Assembly (NCBI GenBank): GCA_016927695.1
Contig: JAFGME010000085.1
Span: 1 to 51,172 of the forward strand
From: Bacteroidales bacterium
GTDB lineage: Bacteria > Bacteroidota > Bacteroidia > Bacteroidales > JAFGHD01
Direction of reading: 5' to 3'
Length of the DNA: 51,172 nt
Made by a program: the position numbers and the translations under genes. Numbering within the stretch: position 1 is the first letter of the stretch; the number at the start of each line of letters is the position of its first letter. Below, one piece after another: positions 42,409-51,172 of the stretch. Under the pieces are notes generated by a model, which searched no databases, was not told the origin of the DNA, and saw nothing but the letters and a program-made list of their open reading frames with translations.

Positions 42409-45300
42409 ATGCGAGTGAAATTATTCATGTTTTTCTTTTTTTTACTGCCGTTTTTCCAGGTTTATTCCCAAAATGGTTTTATCAGGGGAGCTGTGTTTGA
42501 TGCTGCCACAGGTGAATATCTTCCGGGGGTAACGGTTTTGGTGCCCGGAACAACCAATGGTACCATCACCGACCTTGACGGGCAGTTCAGCCTGTCCGTT
42601 GCACCCGGGGTTTATATCCTGAACCTCTCCTTCATTTCTTATGAAACCCTGAAAATCAACGACATTAAGGTAGGTCAGGGCGAAGTGGTGACATTGGGCG
42701 ACCTGAGTTTGAAGGAAGCATCCATCGAACTTTCCGAAATCACAGTTACGGCTGAAGCGGTGCGCAATACCGAAAATGCCCTGCTTACACTCAAACAGAA
42801 ATCCGTGGGTGTGATAGATGGCATCTCATCAACCAATTTCAGGAAAATGGGCGATTCCGATGCCGCTTCTTCCATGAAAAGGGTGACCGGGGTTTCGGTG
42901 GAAGGGGGTAAATATGTGTATGTCAGGGGTCTGGGCGACCGGTATACCAAAACGATCATGAACGGATTGGATATCCCTGGATTGGATCCTGATCGAAACA
43001 CCCTTCAAATGGATATTTTTCCCACCAGCGTAATTGACAATATTGTTGTTCATAAATCTTTCAGCGCCGAACTTCCTGCCGATTTTACCGGAGGCGTCAT
43101 CGATATCACCATCAAGGATTTCCCGGAAGAAAAGATTTCGTCAATTTCATTTGGATTCGGATACAATCCGGCCATGCATTTTAACAACCATTACCTTGCC
43201 TACGAGGGGGGCGCGACCGATTTTCTTGGCTTTGACGACGGCGCCCGCGAAATCCCTGCCACTTCAGATATCCCTTTCTTCTCACAGGTGGTAGGTAATC
43301 CTTATGGTGAAAAGGGCCTCCGCTACAGAGAGATCCTGGAGAATTTCAACCCGACGCTGGCGGCTCACGAACAGCAAAGCCTGATGGATTTTGAACTGGG
43401 GTACTTCACCGGCAACCAGACTGCATTCGGTAAGAAGTCATTGGGGTATAACCTCTCCCTCAGTTATAAAAACACTTCTGAATATTACGAGGATGCCGAA
43501 TTTGCCCGGTTCGGGCTTTCAGGAAACCCTGATGTTACTGAAATGGAAAACAGGGAATTTCAATCCGGGAATTTCGGGGTAAACACCGTTTTAATCAGCG
43601 GCCTTGCCGGGTTGTCCATGAAGACTTCAATGTCGAAATACAGCCTTGATTTGCTTCATCTGCAAAACGGCGAATCCAGGGCCGGCATTTTCGACTACAG
43701 GAACGCCGACCAGGGAGCCGTATTCTATGGATTTCAGCATAACCTTGATTACAGTCAGCGCTCCCTCAGTAACCTGATGATCAGGGGTAAACATAATTTT
43801 ATGGATAAAGAATGGGAACTTGAGTGGAAAATATCTCCCACCTTATCAAAAATCTCTGATCCCGACATCCGCTTTACCCGCTATGAAGACAGGGATGGGG
43901 CTTATTCCATCGGAACAGAGGTGGGTTTCCCTGAAAGGATATGGCGCGATCTGAGTGAAAGAAACTTATCGGGAGTGATACATGCAGCTAAGAATTTCAG
44001 TTTTGCAGGCCGAAAATCAAAATTCCGCTTTGGGGGAGCCTATACATATAAAGTAAGGGATTTTGAAATACAGAATTTTGCACTCAATATCAGAAACCTT
44101 TCCTTAACCGGCAATCCCGATGAACTTTTTTATCCCGAAAACCTATGGCCGATGGAAGGCAGTCAATCCAGCGGCACAACCTATGAGGCCGCCTTCATCC
44201 CCACCAACCCGAATAAGTTCAATTCATCGATAAACAATGCTGCGGGTTATTTGTCTGTTGATCTGGAACCCGTAAGTCATTTAAAGACAATACTTGGTCT
44301 GCGTCTTGAAAACTATGTACAAAAATATACGGGGCAGGATCAGCTTGGGTTCAATGTGCTTGATAATGATGTTGTTCTCGAACAACTTGGTTTTTTCCCG
44401 GCGGCAAATATCATTTACAGCATTTCCGAAAAGCAGAACCTCCGGTTTTCTTTTTCCAAAACCATTGCCAGGCCTTCGTTTAAGGAGCTTTCGTATGCCG
44501 AGATATACGACCCTGTGACAGGCCGGACTTTCATTGGCGGATTGTTCCGCGATGCCAATGATTTTGCAGGCATTGAATACTGGGACGGGAACCTGGTAAG
44601 CACTGATATTTTCAATTACGACCTGCGATGGGAGTATTTCGGATTGAACGGCCAGATGTTCTCTGTCAGCGCGTTCTATAAAGAATTTATCAACCCGATA
44701 GAAATGGTGCAGTTTGCCACCCAAACGGGATCTTTCCAGCCCAGGAATGTGGGAGACGGAGAGGTCCTAGGCGCAGAAACCGAACTGAGGCTGAACGGAG
44801 GAACGCTGACCCGGTCGCTTGAGAAAATGAAATTCATATTTAATTTCACATTAACCGGTTCAAGGATTCAACTCAGCAGCACAGAACTACAGTCGCGCCG
44901 GGAAAACGCCCGCACAGGCCAGACTATTGACGAATACCGGGTTATGGCAGGGCAGGCGCCCTACATCATCAACAGCGGTATCGCTTATGAAGGAGGTGAA
45001 ACAGGCCCCCTGAAAAACCTTGAAGCGGGTTTATATTACAATGTACAGGGAAGTACACTCCTGTATGCAGGTATCGCCGACCGGCCCGATATTTATTCAA
45101 AACCGTTTCACAGCCTGAATTTCAATTCAAATAAAAGTATTGGCAAACAAAAGAAAATCCAGGTAGGCCTTAAAATTGAGAATATCCTGAACAGTTCAAA
45201 GGAAAGTGTGTTTGAATCCTTCAATGCCTCTGAACAGTACTTTGAAAGGTTATCTGCAGGCACGCATTTCAAAATCAGGGCCGCTTATAAATTCTTCTAA
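42409..45300 (+). CDS. TonB-dependent receptor 2
   Basis: A 963-residue outer-membrane receptor. Signal peptide LFMFFFFLLPFFQVYS, carboxypeptidase-regulatory-like domain (GFIRGAVFDAATGEYLPGV), plug with RKMGDSDAASSMKRVTGV, YVRGLGDRYTKTIMNG and ELPADFTGGVIDI, then a long barrel ending in IRAAYKFF. The VRGLGDRY-type plug and the YEGGATDFLGFDDG segment mark a receptor subfamily distinct from SusC and shared with receptor 1. It imports an unknown ligand by TonB energy, probably with lipoprotein F encoded upstream on the same transcript. The frame is complete. Confidence 0.86.
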   Translation: MRVKLFMFFFFLLPFFQVYSQNGFIRGAVFDAATGEYLPGVTVLVPGTTNGTITDLDGQFSLSVAPGVYILNLSFISYETLKINDIKVGQGEVVTLGDLSLKEASIELSEITVTAEAVRNTENALLTLKQKSVGVIDGISSTNFRKMGDSDAASSMKRVTGVSVEGGKYVYVRGLGDRYTKTIMNGLDIPGLDPDRNTLQMDIFPTSVIDNIVVHKSFSAELPADFTGGVIDITIKDFPEEKISSISFGFGYNPAMHFNNHYLAYEGGATDFLGFDDGAREIPATSDIPFFSQVVGNPYGEKGLRYREILENFNPTLAAHEQQSLMDFELGYFTGNQTAFGKKSLGYNLSLSYKNTSEYYEDAEFARFGLSGNPDVTEMENREFQSGNFGVNTVLISGLAGLSMKTSMSKYSLDLLHLQNGESRAGIFDYRNADQGAVFYGFQHNLDYSQRSLSNLMIRGKHNFMDKEWELEWKISPTLSKISDPDIRFTRYEDRDGAYSIGTEVGFPERIWRDLSERNLSGVIHAAKNFSFAGRKSKFRFGGAYTYKVRDFEIQNFALNIRNLSLTGNPDELFYPENLWPMEGSQSSGTTYEAAFIPTNPNKFNSSINNAAGYLSVDLEPVSHLKTILGLRLENYVQKYTGQDQLGFNVLDNDVVLEQLGFFPAANIIYSISEKQNLRFSFSKTIARPSFKELSYAEIYDPVTGRTFIGGLFRDANDFAGIEYWDGNLVSTDIFNYDLRWEYFGLNGQMFSVSAFYKEFINPIEMVQFATQTGSFQPRNVGDGEVLGAETELRLNGGTLTRSLEKMKFIFNFTLTGSRIQLSSTELQSRRENARTGQTIDEYRVMAGQAPYIINSGIAYEGGETGPLKNLEAGLYYNVQGSTLLYAGIADRPDIYSKPFHSLNFNSNKSIGKQKKIQVGLKIENILNSSKESVFESFNASEQYFERLSAGTHFKIRAAYKFF

Positions 45301-45331
45301 GTTGGTTGTTCATCCTATTGATAATTTCAAG

Positions 45332-45339
45332 TATATTTG
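45332..45339 (+). promoter_or_regulatory. -7 promoter box for the MORN-type gene
   Basis: TATATTTG matches TAnnTTTG 21 bases before the ATG at 45361. TTG triplets at 45302 and 45306 are near, but not exactly at, the expected -33 distance. Confidence 0.55.
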
Positions 45340-45360
45340 TTAGAATAAATTAAAAGTACA

Positions 45361-45825
45361 ATGAGAATAAATATATCTTTCATCATAGCGCTGCTTTTCA
45401 TCATGATTTCAATGCACCCGTCCGCACAGGAGGTGGTTTTGAAAGACGGTTTTTTCTATAAGAACAATATGCTCTACACCGGATTGCATACGGAGTATTT
45501 TGAAAACGGGAAACCGAAGATGATGTTAAACATCAAAAACGGCCTCGAAGACGGCGAAGTTGTTCTTTGTTATGAGAACGGGCAGCAGCGTGAAAAACGG
45601 ACATATAAAGAGGGCAAAAAAGACGGTTTGTGGATCAACTGGAACGAAAACGGGATGAAAGTGGCCGAAGCCAGGTATGTTGATGACCTGAAAGACGGGG
45701 ATTGGTTTATTTGGAATTCAGAAGGTGTTCTTCTTTATGAGATGAAATATGAAAAAGGCAAAAAAACCGGAACCTGGAAAATGTATGACAGTGAGGGGAA
45801 GCTCCTGGATGAGCGCACCTATTAG
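45361..45825 (+). CDS. Exported MORN-repeat variant protein
   Basis: A 154-residue exported protein. Signal peptide ISFIIALLFIMISMHPSAQ, then five or so repeats of about 22 residues in the MORN-variant pattern: YFENGKPKMMLNIKNGLEDGE, YENGQQREKRTYKEGKKDG, WNENGMKVAEARYVDDLKDG. Such YwqK-like proteins are sometimes labelled antitoxins by homology, but the signal peptide argues for a periplasmic or envelope role here. Its 3' end overlaps the convergent lpxA by 4 bases. Confidence 0.78.
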   Translation: MRINISFIIALLFIMISMHPSAQEVVLKDGFFYKNNMLYTGLHTEYFENGKPKMMLNIKNGLEDGEVVLCYENGQQREKRTYKEGKKDGLWINWNENGMKVAEARYVDDLKDGDWFIWNSEGVLLYEMKYEKGKKTGTWKMYDSEGKLLDERTY

Positions 45826-46619
45826 ATAGAATTGGCCGGCATCCTGCCATAACCCCTCATAATTCCCCTGTTCGAATTGGCAATAAAAGTCAGTATCTCG
45901 TCTCGTTCAGGGCTTGAGTCCATATTGGCTTCGATATACCTGATGGCCTGGGATACGTTGTAACCTCTGATATACAATATCCTGTAAATATCCTGGATTT
46001 CGTTGATTTTTTCATTGGTAAAACCTCTTCTTCTCAGGCCGATGGAGTTGATGCCGGCATAGGAGAGGGGCTCGCGTGCAGCTTTGGTATAAGGGGGAAC
46101 ATCTTTTCTTACCAGAGAACCCCCTGAAATATAAACATGTGCCCCAATTTTCACAAACTGATGTACTGCCGTAAGGCCGTTGAGGATGGCCCAGTCGTCG
46201 ATCTCGATGTGCCCTGCAAGGTTAACGGCATTGGCCAGGATGACGTTGTTGCCGATGATGCAATCGTGGGCTATATGCACATAAGCCATAAGCAGGCAGT
46301 TGTTCCCGACGGTGGTTTCGAAATTCGCGCGGGTGCCCCGGTTAATAGTGACGTATTCACGGATGGTCACATTGTCGCCAATCCGCACCAGCGTTTCTTC
46401 ACCTTCATATTTCAGGTCCTGCGGAACAGCTCCTATTACTGCCCCGGGGAATATCTTACAGTTTTTCCCAATCCTTACCCCTTCCATAATTGTAACATTG
46501 GAGCCGATCCAGCAGCCTTCCCCTATCTCTACGTTCCTTTCAATATTTACAAAAGGTTCAATAACGGTATTCTTGGCAATTTTTGCCTGTGGGTGGACGT
46601 AAGCAAGTGGTTGGTTCAT
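45822..46619 (-). CDS. lpxA: UDP-N-acetylglucosamine O-acyltransferase
   Basis: A 265-residue left-handed beta-helix enzyme built from hexapeptide repeats (IEPFVNIERNVEIGEGCWIG and onward). The conserved catalytic region MAYVHIAHDCIIGNNVI contains the active-site histidine, and RGTRANFETTVGNNCLL is typical. It transfers a 3-hydroxyacyl chain from acyl-ACP to UDP-GlcNAc, the first step of lipid A synthesis. The C-terminal helical part ends in MRGYGRMPANSI. It is last in lpxD-lpxC/fabZ-lpxA, 15 bp after its neighbour. Confidence 0.92.
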   Translation of the reverse strand: MNQPLAYVHPQAKIAKNTVIEPFVNIERNVEIGEGCWIGSNVTIMEGVRIGKNCKIFPGAVIGAVPQDLKYEGEETLVRIGDNVTIREYVTINRGTRANFETTVGNNCLLMAYVHIAHDCIIGNNVILANAVNLAGHIEIDDWAILNGLTAVHQFVKIGAHVYISGGSLVRKDVPPYTKAAREPLSYAGINSIGLRRRGFTNEKINEIQDIYRILYIRGYNVSQAIRYIEANMDSSPERDEILTFIANSNRGIMRGYGRMPANSI

Positions 46620-46634
46620 TGTGGATTCCTTGTA

Positions 46635-48029
46635 TTATTTTTTTACTTTTTTTATAATCTGGGCAAGAAGTTCTGCTTCCATAACAGGCTTGTCCGCAAC
46701 ATAAGCGACGCCTTTCATGTGGCAGAGCCCGCGGCGTATGGGGGAAATGAGTTTCAGGCTGAACACAAGGGTGTCGCCGGGAACAACCTTGTTTCTGAAT
46801 TTTACATTTTCTATTTTAAGGAAATAGGTAGTATAATCCTGAGGATTGCTCACGTTTCCAAGCATGAACAAACCCCCTGCCTGGGCCATGGCCTCAATCT
46901 GAAGTACTCCCGGCATCACGGGTTCATCAGGGAAATGGCCGACAAAGAAGTTTTCGTTCATGGTAACATTTTTAACCCCTGTTACCTGTGATTTATCCAT
47001 ATCAAGGATTTTGTCGATCAGCAGGAAGGGGGGCCTGTGAGGCAAAACCCTTTTGATATGGTTGATGTCGTAAAGGGGTTTTTTGTAAATGTCAAACGGG
47101 GGTTGAAAGCAGCTTTTTTCCTTTTGCACGCTATATTGTTTTAGGATTTTTGCAAATTCGATATTGGCCGTATGACCCGGCCTTTTTGCTATGATGTGTC
47201 CCTGTATGTTTAGCCCGGTAAGTGAAAGATCGCCTAACACATCGAGCAGCTTATGCCTTGCAGGCTCATTTTCGAAATGAAGGCTGAGATTGTTTAGTAT
47301 CCCTTTATTCAAAACCTTTACCGAAGGTTTGTTGAAGAGTTTCGCCAGCCTGTCCAGTTCTTCCTGGGATATCAGTCTGTTTACAAAAACAATGGCATTG
47401 CTCAGGTCGCCGCCCTTGATGAGGTTGTGGTTCAGCAGGTATTCCAACTCATGGAGGAAAACAAAAGTGCGGCATGGGGCTATGTCTCTGTGAAAATCTT
47501 TCAGATGGTCGAGGCTGGCATGTTGTGTGCTGAGCACCTCTGTTTCAAAGTCTATCATCACACTCAACCTGTAATCTTCTGAAGGGAGGGCAATAAACTC
47601 CACCTTGTTTTTTTCGTCTTTATATGAAAGCACCCGGTCGATGACCAGCATTTTTTTTGGTGCATCCTGTTCCTCAATGCCTGCTTTTTTCAGGGCCTCG
47701 GTAAAACGGATGGAACTGCCGTCAAATATCGGGGTTTCCTCATTGTCAATATCAATGATGATGTTGTCGATGCCATGTCCGGTAATGGCTGCCATCATGT
47801 GTTCCACAGTATTGATGGTGGCGCCGTTTTCAGATATGCTTGTCCCCCGGTTTGTATCGGTTACGTTTTCACAATCTGCTTTAACGGCAGGGGTTCCGGC
47901 AAGGTCGGTTCTTCTGAACACAATGCCTGAACCTGCAGGCGCAGGCCTGAAGGTTACATGGGCCTTTTTCCCGGTGTGCAACCCGGCCCCGGTAATGGAA
48001 ATTGCGGATGATATAGTCCTTTGTTTCAC
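46635..48029 (-). CDS. lpxC/fabZ: Bifunctional LpxC deacetylase / FabZ dehydratase
   Basis: A 464-residue fusion. Residues about 1-310 are LpxC, the zinc-dependent UDP-3-O-acyl-GlcNAc deacetylase: GAGLHTGKKAHV, the zinc-ligand segment NTVEHMMAAITGHGID and a second one, ARHKLLDVLGDLSLTG. Residues about 320-464 are FabZ, the 3-hydroxyacyl-ACP dehydratase: IKRVLPHRPPFLLIDKI and the catalytic GHFPDEPVMPGVLQIEAMAQ. The fusion is normal for Bacteroidota and supports the phylum assignment. It joins the second step of lipid A synthesis to fatty-acid elongation. Confidence 0.93.
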   Translation of the reverse strand: MKQRTISSAISITGAGLHTGKKAHVTFRPAPAGSGIVFRRTDLAGTPAVKADCENVTDTNRGTSISENGATINTVEHMMAAITGHGIDNIIIDIDNEETPIFDGSSIRFTEALKKAGIEEQDAPKKMLVIDRVLSYKDEKNKVEFIALPSEDYRLSVMIDFETEVLSTQHASLDHLKDFHRDIAPCRTFVFLHELEYLLNHNLIKGGDLSNAIVFVNRLISQEELDRLAKLFNKPSVKVLNKGILNNLSLHFENEPARHKLLDVLGDLSLTGLNIQGHIIAKRPGHTANIEFAKILKQYSVQKEKSCFQPPFDIYKKPLYDINHIKRVLPHRPPFLLIDKILDMDKSQVTGVKNVTMNENFFVGHFPDEPVMPGVLQIEAMAQAGGLFMLGNVSNPQDYTTYFLKIENVKFRNKVVPGDTLVFSLKLISPIRRGLCHMKGVAYVADKPVMEAELLAQIIKKVKK

Positions 48030-48112
48030 TGTGAAAATAATACAGCCGCCAAAAATAAAAATAATATCAATAGGAGATAAGCTATCTTTTCAGGGATATA
48101 AACAATGGATGG

Positions 48113-49156
48113 TTATACGCCATTCTTTTTTAAAGCTTCCAGCTCTTTTTGCAATTGTTCTACCCTTGAATTTAAATCGGACAGTTTCCTGAAATGGACA
48201 TACGAACGCCTGTATTTGCCAATCTCGAAAGCCGGAGAGCCCTGAACCGTTTCACCTTTCTGGAGAATGCTTGCGCCAATGCCCGATTGTGCCGCAATCT
48301 TTACCTCATCGGCGATGGTGATGTGCCCGATGATGCCCACCTGCCCGCCAATCATACAGTTCCTGCCGACCCTGGTCGATCCTGAAATGCCTGTTTGTGC
48401 TGCAATAACCGTGTTTTCGCCAATTTCCACATTGTGTGCCACCTGTATGAGATTGTCCAGTTTCACCCCTTTGCGGATTATGGTGGATCCCAGTGTGGCC
48501 CTGTCGATGGTGGTATTCGACCCGATTTCTACATCGTCTTCAATGATGACATTTCCGATCTGGGCAACCTTCATATAATTCTGGTCACCCTGAGGGGCAA
48601 AACCAAATCCATCCCCACCGATGATGGCGCCTGAATGTACCCGGCAGTTTTTCCCGACTTTACAGTCGGTATAAATCTTCACACCCGGAAAAAGAGTTGT
48701 GTTTTCGCCCACCTCAACATTTTCCCCGATAAACACCTGCGGATATACCCTGGCATTGTTTCCAATAACCGCCCCTTTGGAGACAACACTGAATTCACCA
48801 ATATATATGTCAGTACCCAGCACGGCATCTTTTGAAACACTTGCTTTTGGTGAAACACCCGTGATGTTGTTCCGGATCTGGTTGTAATAATCCAGAAGTT
48901 TGGCAAAGGCTGAGTATGCATCCGGAACCTTTATCAGGGTGGCTGAAATTTTCTTTTCAGGAATAAAAGTGTCACATACGATAACAATGGATGCTCCGGT
49001 TGTGTATATAAAGGGCGTGTATTTCGGATTGGCAAGGAAGGAGAGCGTGCCGGATTTGCCTTCTTCGATCTTGGAAAGGCTGCTAACCCTGGTATCCGGA
49101 TCACCATCGATCGTTCCGCCTAATAATGCTGCAATCTGAGTTGCCGAGAATTCCAT
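48113..49156 (-). CDS. lpxD: UDP-3-O-acylglucosamine N-acyltransferase
   Basis: A 347-residue hexapeptide-repeat acyltransferase. The N-terminal uridine-binding domain (about 1-100) has [20 protein letters not shown], and the left-handed helix has the catalytic [17 protein letters not shown] and [12 protein letters not shown]. The C-terminal extension with [17 protein letters not shown] forms a short coiled coil. It adds the second acyl chain in lipid A synthesis. It is first in the lpx operon, separated by 83 bp from lpxC/fabZ. Confidence 0.93.
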   Translation of the reverse strand: MEFSATQIAALLGGTIDGDPDTRVSSLSKIEEGKSGTLSFLANPKYTPFIYTTGASIVIVCDTFIPEKKISATLIKVPDAYSAFAKLLDYYNQIRNNITGVSPKASVSKDAVLGTDIYIGEFSVVSKGAVIGNNARVYPQVFIGENVEVGENTTLFPGVKIYTDCKVGKNCRVHSGAIIGGDGFGFAPQGDQNYMKVAQIGNVIIEDDVEIGSNTTIDRATLGSTIIRKGVKLDNLIQVAHNVEIGENTVIAAQTGISGSTRVGRNCMIGGQVGIIGHITIADEVKIAAQSGIGASILQKGETVQGSPAFEIGKYRRSYVHFRKLSDLNSRVEQLQKELEALKKNGV

Positions 49157-49177
49157 TGGGGTAAGTTGTTATTGGTG

Positions 49178-49185
49178 CAAAAATA
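49178..49185 (-). promoter_or_regulatory. -7 promoter box for the lpx operon
   Basis: The minus strand reads TATTTTTG 21 bases before the lpxD ATG (49156), matching TAnnTTTG. No clear -33 box. Confidence 0.55.
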
Positions 49186-49225
49186 GACAATTTTACTGAA
49201 CTGTCTTCCTGCTTTTCCACAATCA

Positions 49226-49918
49226 TCAATAAATTTCAAGTTCAAAGAAAGCCGTTTCCGTATTCAGGCAATCGACATAAGTGACAGAAGTATCCTTATT
49301 TCCAAAGCTTTTGCTTAATATTCCGTTTCCGGTTTTGCTATGACCTACAACCTGATGATATCCCGGGAGAGGGTCCTTTTCCGTTTCTCTCCTGTCAGCC
49401 CAGAAAATGCCGCCTGTATTGTACAGCCCGCCACGGACAACTCCGATATGAAACAGTGGTTCATAATAATCCCTGAAAAGACGGTTGATTAATAATGAAA
49501 GATTTTCGTTTTCTCTATTCTTCACAGGGGCAATGTACAAATCATACCATTCTTTGGTAGAACCAGCATGAGTCCATATATAATTCCCTGATTGCCAGGC
49601 TGCCTGGAAGTAATCCCTGTACTTTGTGTAAAGGTTGAAAAGATCGGGTAACATGGCCTGCCTGAATCCTGATGCCACATGCCTTTTGTGTCCTCCAAAA
49701 AAATAAGCAAGGTCGTGATTGCCCCAAAGAAGGATGACTTTTTCATAATAGGAAGCTTTCAATCTGATTATTTCTGCCAGGTTTTCTACAACCGCCTTAT
49801 CGGTGATTTCATCTGCATCTACGTAATCACCTGCAAAAACAATATAGTCCCATTCTTCCTGCCTGATGTTCTTCCAGACGGTTTTTCCATGCAAGTCGCC
49901 TATGGTGATAATTCTCAA
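49226..49918 (-). CDS. Calcineurin-like metallophosphoesterase
   Basis: A 230-residue cytosolic phosphoesterase. The five metal-ligand blocks are present: IGDLHG (Asp8, His10), AGDYVDAD, WGNHD, WTHAG and VGHSKTG. It resembles Ser/Thr protein phosphatase or diadenosine-tetraphosphatase-like enzymes, but the substrate cannot be named. It lies 5 bp after the rhomboid gene on the same strand, so is probably co-transcribed. Confidence 0.82.
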   Translation of the reverse strand: MRIITIGDLHGKTVWKNIRQEEWDYIVFAGDYVDADEITDKAVVENLAEIIRLKASYYEKVILLWGNHDLAYFFGGHKRHVASGFRQAMLPDLFNLYTKYRDYFQAAWQSGNYIWTHAGSTKEWYDLYIAPVKNRENENLSLLINRLFRDYYEPLFHIGVVRGGLYNTGGIFWADRRETEKDPLPGYHQVVGHSKTGNGILSKSFGNKDTSVTYVDCLNTETAFFELEIY

Positions 49919-49923
49919 TGCTT

Positions 49924-50526
49924 TCAGATTATTTGTTCCAGAAGTTGTTTAAAAAGGGAAGGTTTAAGGATGATTGTAAATACCGCTCCGAAAACTGCGC
50001 CCCAGAAATGTGCGCTGTGGCCGATGTTATCGTTGGATTTTCTGGCCATATATGCAGAGTAAACGAGGTACAGGGCTCCAAAAATATATGAAGGTATCCC
50101 GACCGGAATGAAAAAGAAGAATATTTTCCCCTGAGGATAAAGAACTATGCTGGAAAATACTATGGCCGAAACTGCCCCTGATGCACCGACAGCATTGTAA
50201 TGAGGTTCTTCCTTGTATTTCCCGAAATCATACAGCGTTGAAAAAGCAATTCCTCCTGCATATAGCATTAGAAAATACAGAAACCACCTTGCCGGAAAAA
50301 GAAGTGTGAAGATTTCTTCCACAATGCCCCCAAACGACCATAAAACATACATGTTAACCAACAGATGAATCCAATCGGCATGCACCAGCCCATAGGACAA
50401 GAACCTGGGCCATTCGTTTCTGTGATGGATCATCCAGGCATTGAATTTAAGCTTATCGAAGACCTGCCGCGAATGAAAAGAATACAAAGAGACCAAAACG
50501 GTAAGGATGATGATTGACAGCGTCAT
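49924..50526 (-). CDS. Rhomboid family intramembrane serine protease
   Basis: A 200-residue polytopic membrane protease with about six hydrophobic helices. The first conserved block is GLVHADWIHLLVNMYVLWSFG (His49 and His54 region), the catalytic serine is Ser116 in GASGA and the catalytic histidine is probably His173 in SAHFWGAVFGAV. It cleaves single-pass membrane substrates. The neighbours give no specific substrate. Confidence 0.87.
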   Translation of the reverse strand: MTLSIIILTVLVSLYSFHSRQVFDKLKFNAWMIHHRNEWPRFLSYGLVHADWIHLLVNMYVLWSFGGIVEEIFTLLFPARWFLYFLMLYAGGIAFSTLYDFGKYKEEPHYNAVGASGAVSAIVFSSIVLYPQGKIFFFFIPVGIPSYIFGALYLVYSAYMARKSNDNIGHSAHFWGAVFGAVFTIILKPSLFKQLLEQII

Positions 50527-50545
50527 GATCGACAGATAAAGGAGG

Positions 50546-51172
50546 TTAATTGTTGCCGGTGGTTATGGTCCCGCTGGCATAATCCAGTTCGCTTCCCCAC
50601 ATGCTGTGAGGGATCAGGTACATAAGCAACAGGACAATGGCTGCCACAATGACCCATGTTCCGGCGCTTTTTCTGTTTTTAAGCGCAGCGATCAGCGCAA
50701 TGAACCAGAATACAAATGCCACCAATGTTTTGTTGTCGGTCAGGTCATGCCCGAACGGCCATCCGGTCCAGAATTCGCCGAATGCGTATTTCTGTACCAC
50801 AGGCCCCAGGATCAGACCTCCGGAAAACAAGGTTATCACAACAAAAAGTATGTTTTTTTTCAAAGGGGCAATGCGGAAAACTGCTTTCATGCCGGTGAAG
50901 TTTGACAGCAACATGGCGAGGAACATCAGGATGATGTGTGGAATAAGAACATACGCAGGCACGCTTCCCGTGAACCTGATAATCACAGGTTTAGCATTAA
51001 TCATTTTGAATTGCCCGTTTTCATGCAGCCATACATTGTATATTATCTTTCCTGCGGCCGGCTGTGTCGGGATGCTCCCTTTCAGCTTTCCATCCCCGTA
51101 AAGCATGTTTTCTTTCAACCATTCATCGCTGCTTTTATATTTTTTATATTCAATATAACCTTTTACACCGGG
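50546..51172 (-). CDS. Membrane protein, 5' end cut by the window edge
   Basis: The reading frame is open to the right edge. Residues before the apparent TTG start at 51118 (...YIEYKKYKSSDEWLKENM) continue the frame, so this is a partial gene. The visible about 208 residues have a soluble, probably periplasmic part (KPVIIRFTGSVPAYVLIPHII) and then about four hydrophobic helices, ending in DYASGTITTGNN. No family is recognised. It lies 20 bp before the rhomboid gene in the same direction. Confidence 0.65.
   Translation of the reverse strand, partial: PGVKGYIEYKKYKSSDEWLKENMLYGDGKLKGSIPTQPAAGKIIYNVWLHENGQFKMINAKPVIIRFTGSVPAYVLIPHIILMFLAMLLSNFTGMKAVFRIAPLKKNILFVVITLFSGGLILGPVVQKYAFGEFWTGWPFGHDLTDNKTLVAFVFWFIALIAALKNRKSAGTWVIVAAIVLLLMYLIPHSMWGSELDYASGTITTGNN

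Noticed and set aside
28525..45300. A classical SusC/SusD polysaccharide utilisation locus
   Set aside because: There is no SusD-like lipoprotein, no glycosidase and no SusC signature in either receptor.
46137..46991. 284-residue plus-strand frame
   Set aside because: It is antisense to lpxA and lpxC/fabZ, both strongly supported; a shadow frame.
46635..48029. LpxC-FabZ fusion as a novel fusion
   Set aside because: This fusion is usual in Bacteroidota, so it is only useful as a phylum marker.

Overview
The window looks like a chromosomal segment of an uncultured, probably anaerobic Bacteroidota (Bacteroidales-like) bacterium. Pointers seen in the sequence are type IX secretion (T9SS) C-terminal sorting domains, a PorP/SprF family protein, TonB-dependent receptors with an N-terminal carboxypeptidase-regulatory-like domain, an LpxC-FabZ fusion, promoters with the Bacteroidota -7 box TAnnTTTG, almost no Shine-Dalgarno sites, and an oxygen-sensitive glycyl radical enzyme. 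No rRNA, complete tRNA, insertion sequence or CRISPR array was found.

Layout. 1-350: repeats made of the 5' part of a tRNA-Gly fused to hairpins, then a palindrome and a 35-bp tandem repeat. 0.5-3.6 kb: two small outer-membrane barrel-like proteins and a T9SS-exported beta-helix protein. 3.6-10.2 kb: a minus-strand operon for a glycyl-radical activase, a trans-4-hydroxyproline dehydratase-type enzyme and an exported alpha/alpha-barrel glycosidase. 10.5-11.1 kb: a RelE/ParE-type toxin-antitoxin pair. 11.5-14.9 kb: a FISUMP lipoprotein and a PorP/SprF protein. 15.1-18.0 kb: a zur-znuA-znuC-znuB zinc uptake operon. 18.1-26.2 kb: a tightly overlapping minus-strand array with a P-loop kinase, a sucrose-phosphate-synthase-like glycosyltransferase, an OLD-type ATPase whose only good start is ATA, and xdhC-xdhA-xdhB. 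26.3-28.4 kb: prmC, an orphan OmpR/PhoB-type response regulator and a molybdenum-carrier-like protein.

28.5-45.3 kb is the most unusual part. Two TonB-dependent receptors of the same non-SusC subfamily flank four exported proteins with cohesin-like N-terminal domains. Three of these end in T9SS sorting domains and one ends in a dockerin-like module. Alongside them are a large tandem beta-helix protein with a degenerate dockerin-like tail, a 74-residue protein with a PIDGG-type C-terminal sorting signal, and an acidic surface lipoprotein of the same beta-helix family. I read this as a possible cohesin-dockerin surface assembly that delivers a ligand to the TonB receptors. Phased TTAAC-type direct repeats lie before both receptor units, and weaker ones lie before the beta-helix gene and the response regulator, which suggests shared control.

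45.4-51.2 kb returns to housekeeping: a MORN-type protein, the lipid A genes lpxD-lpxC/fabZ-lpxA, a metallophosphoesterase, a rhomboid protease and a membrane protein cut by the window edge.
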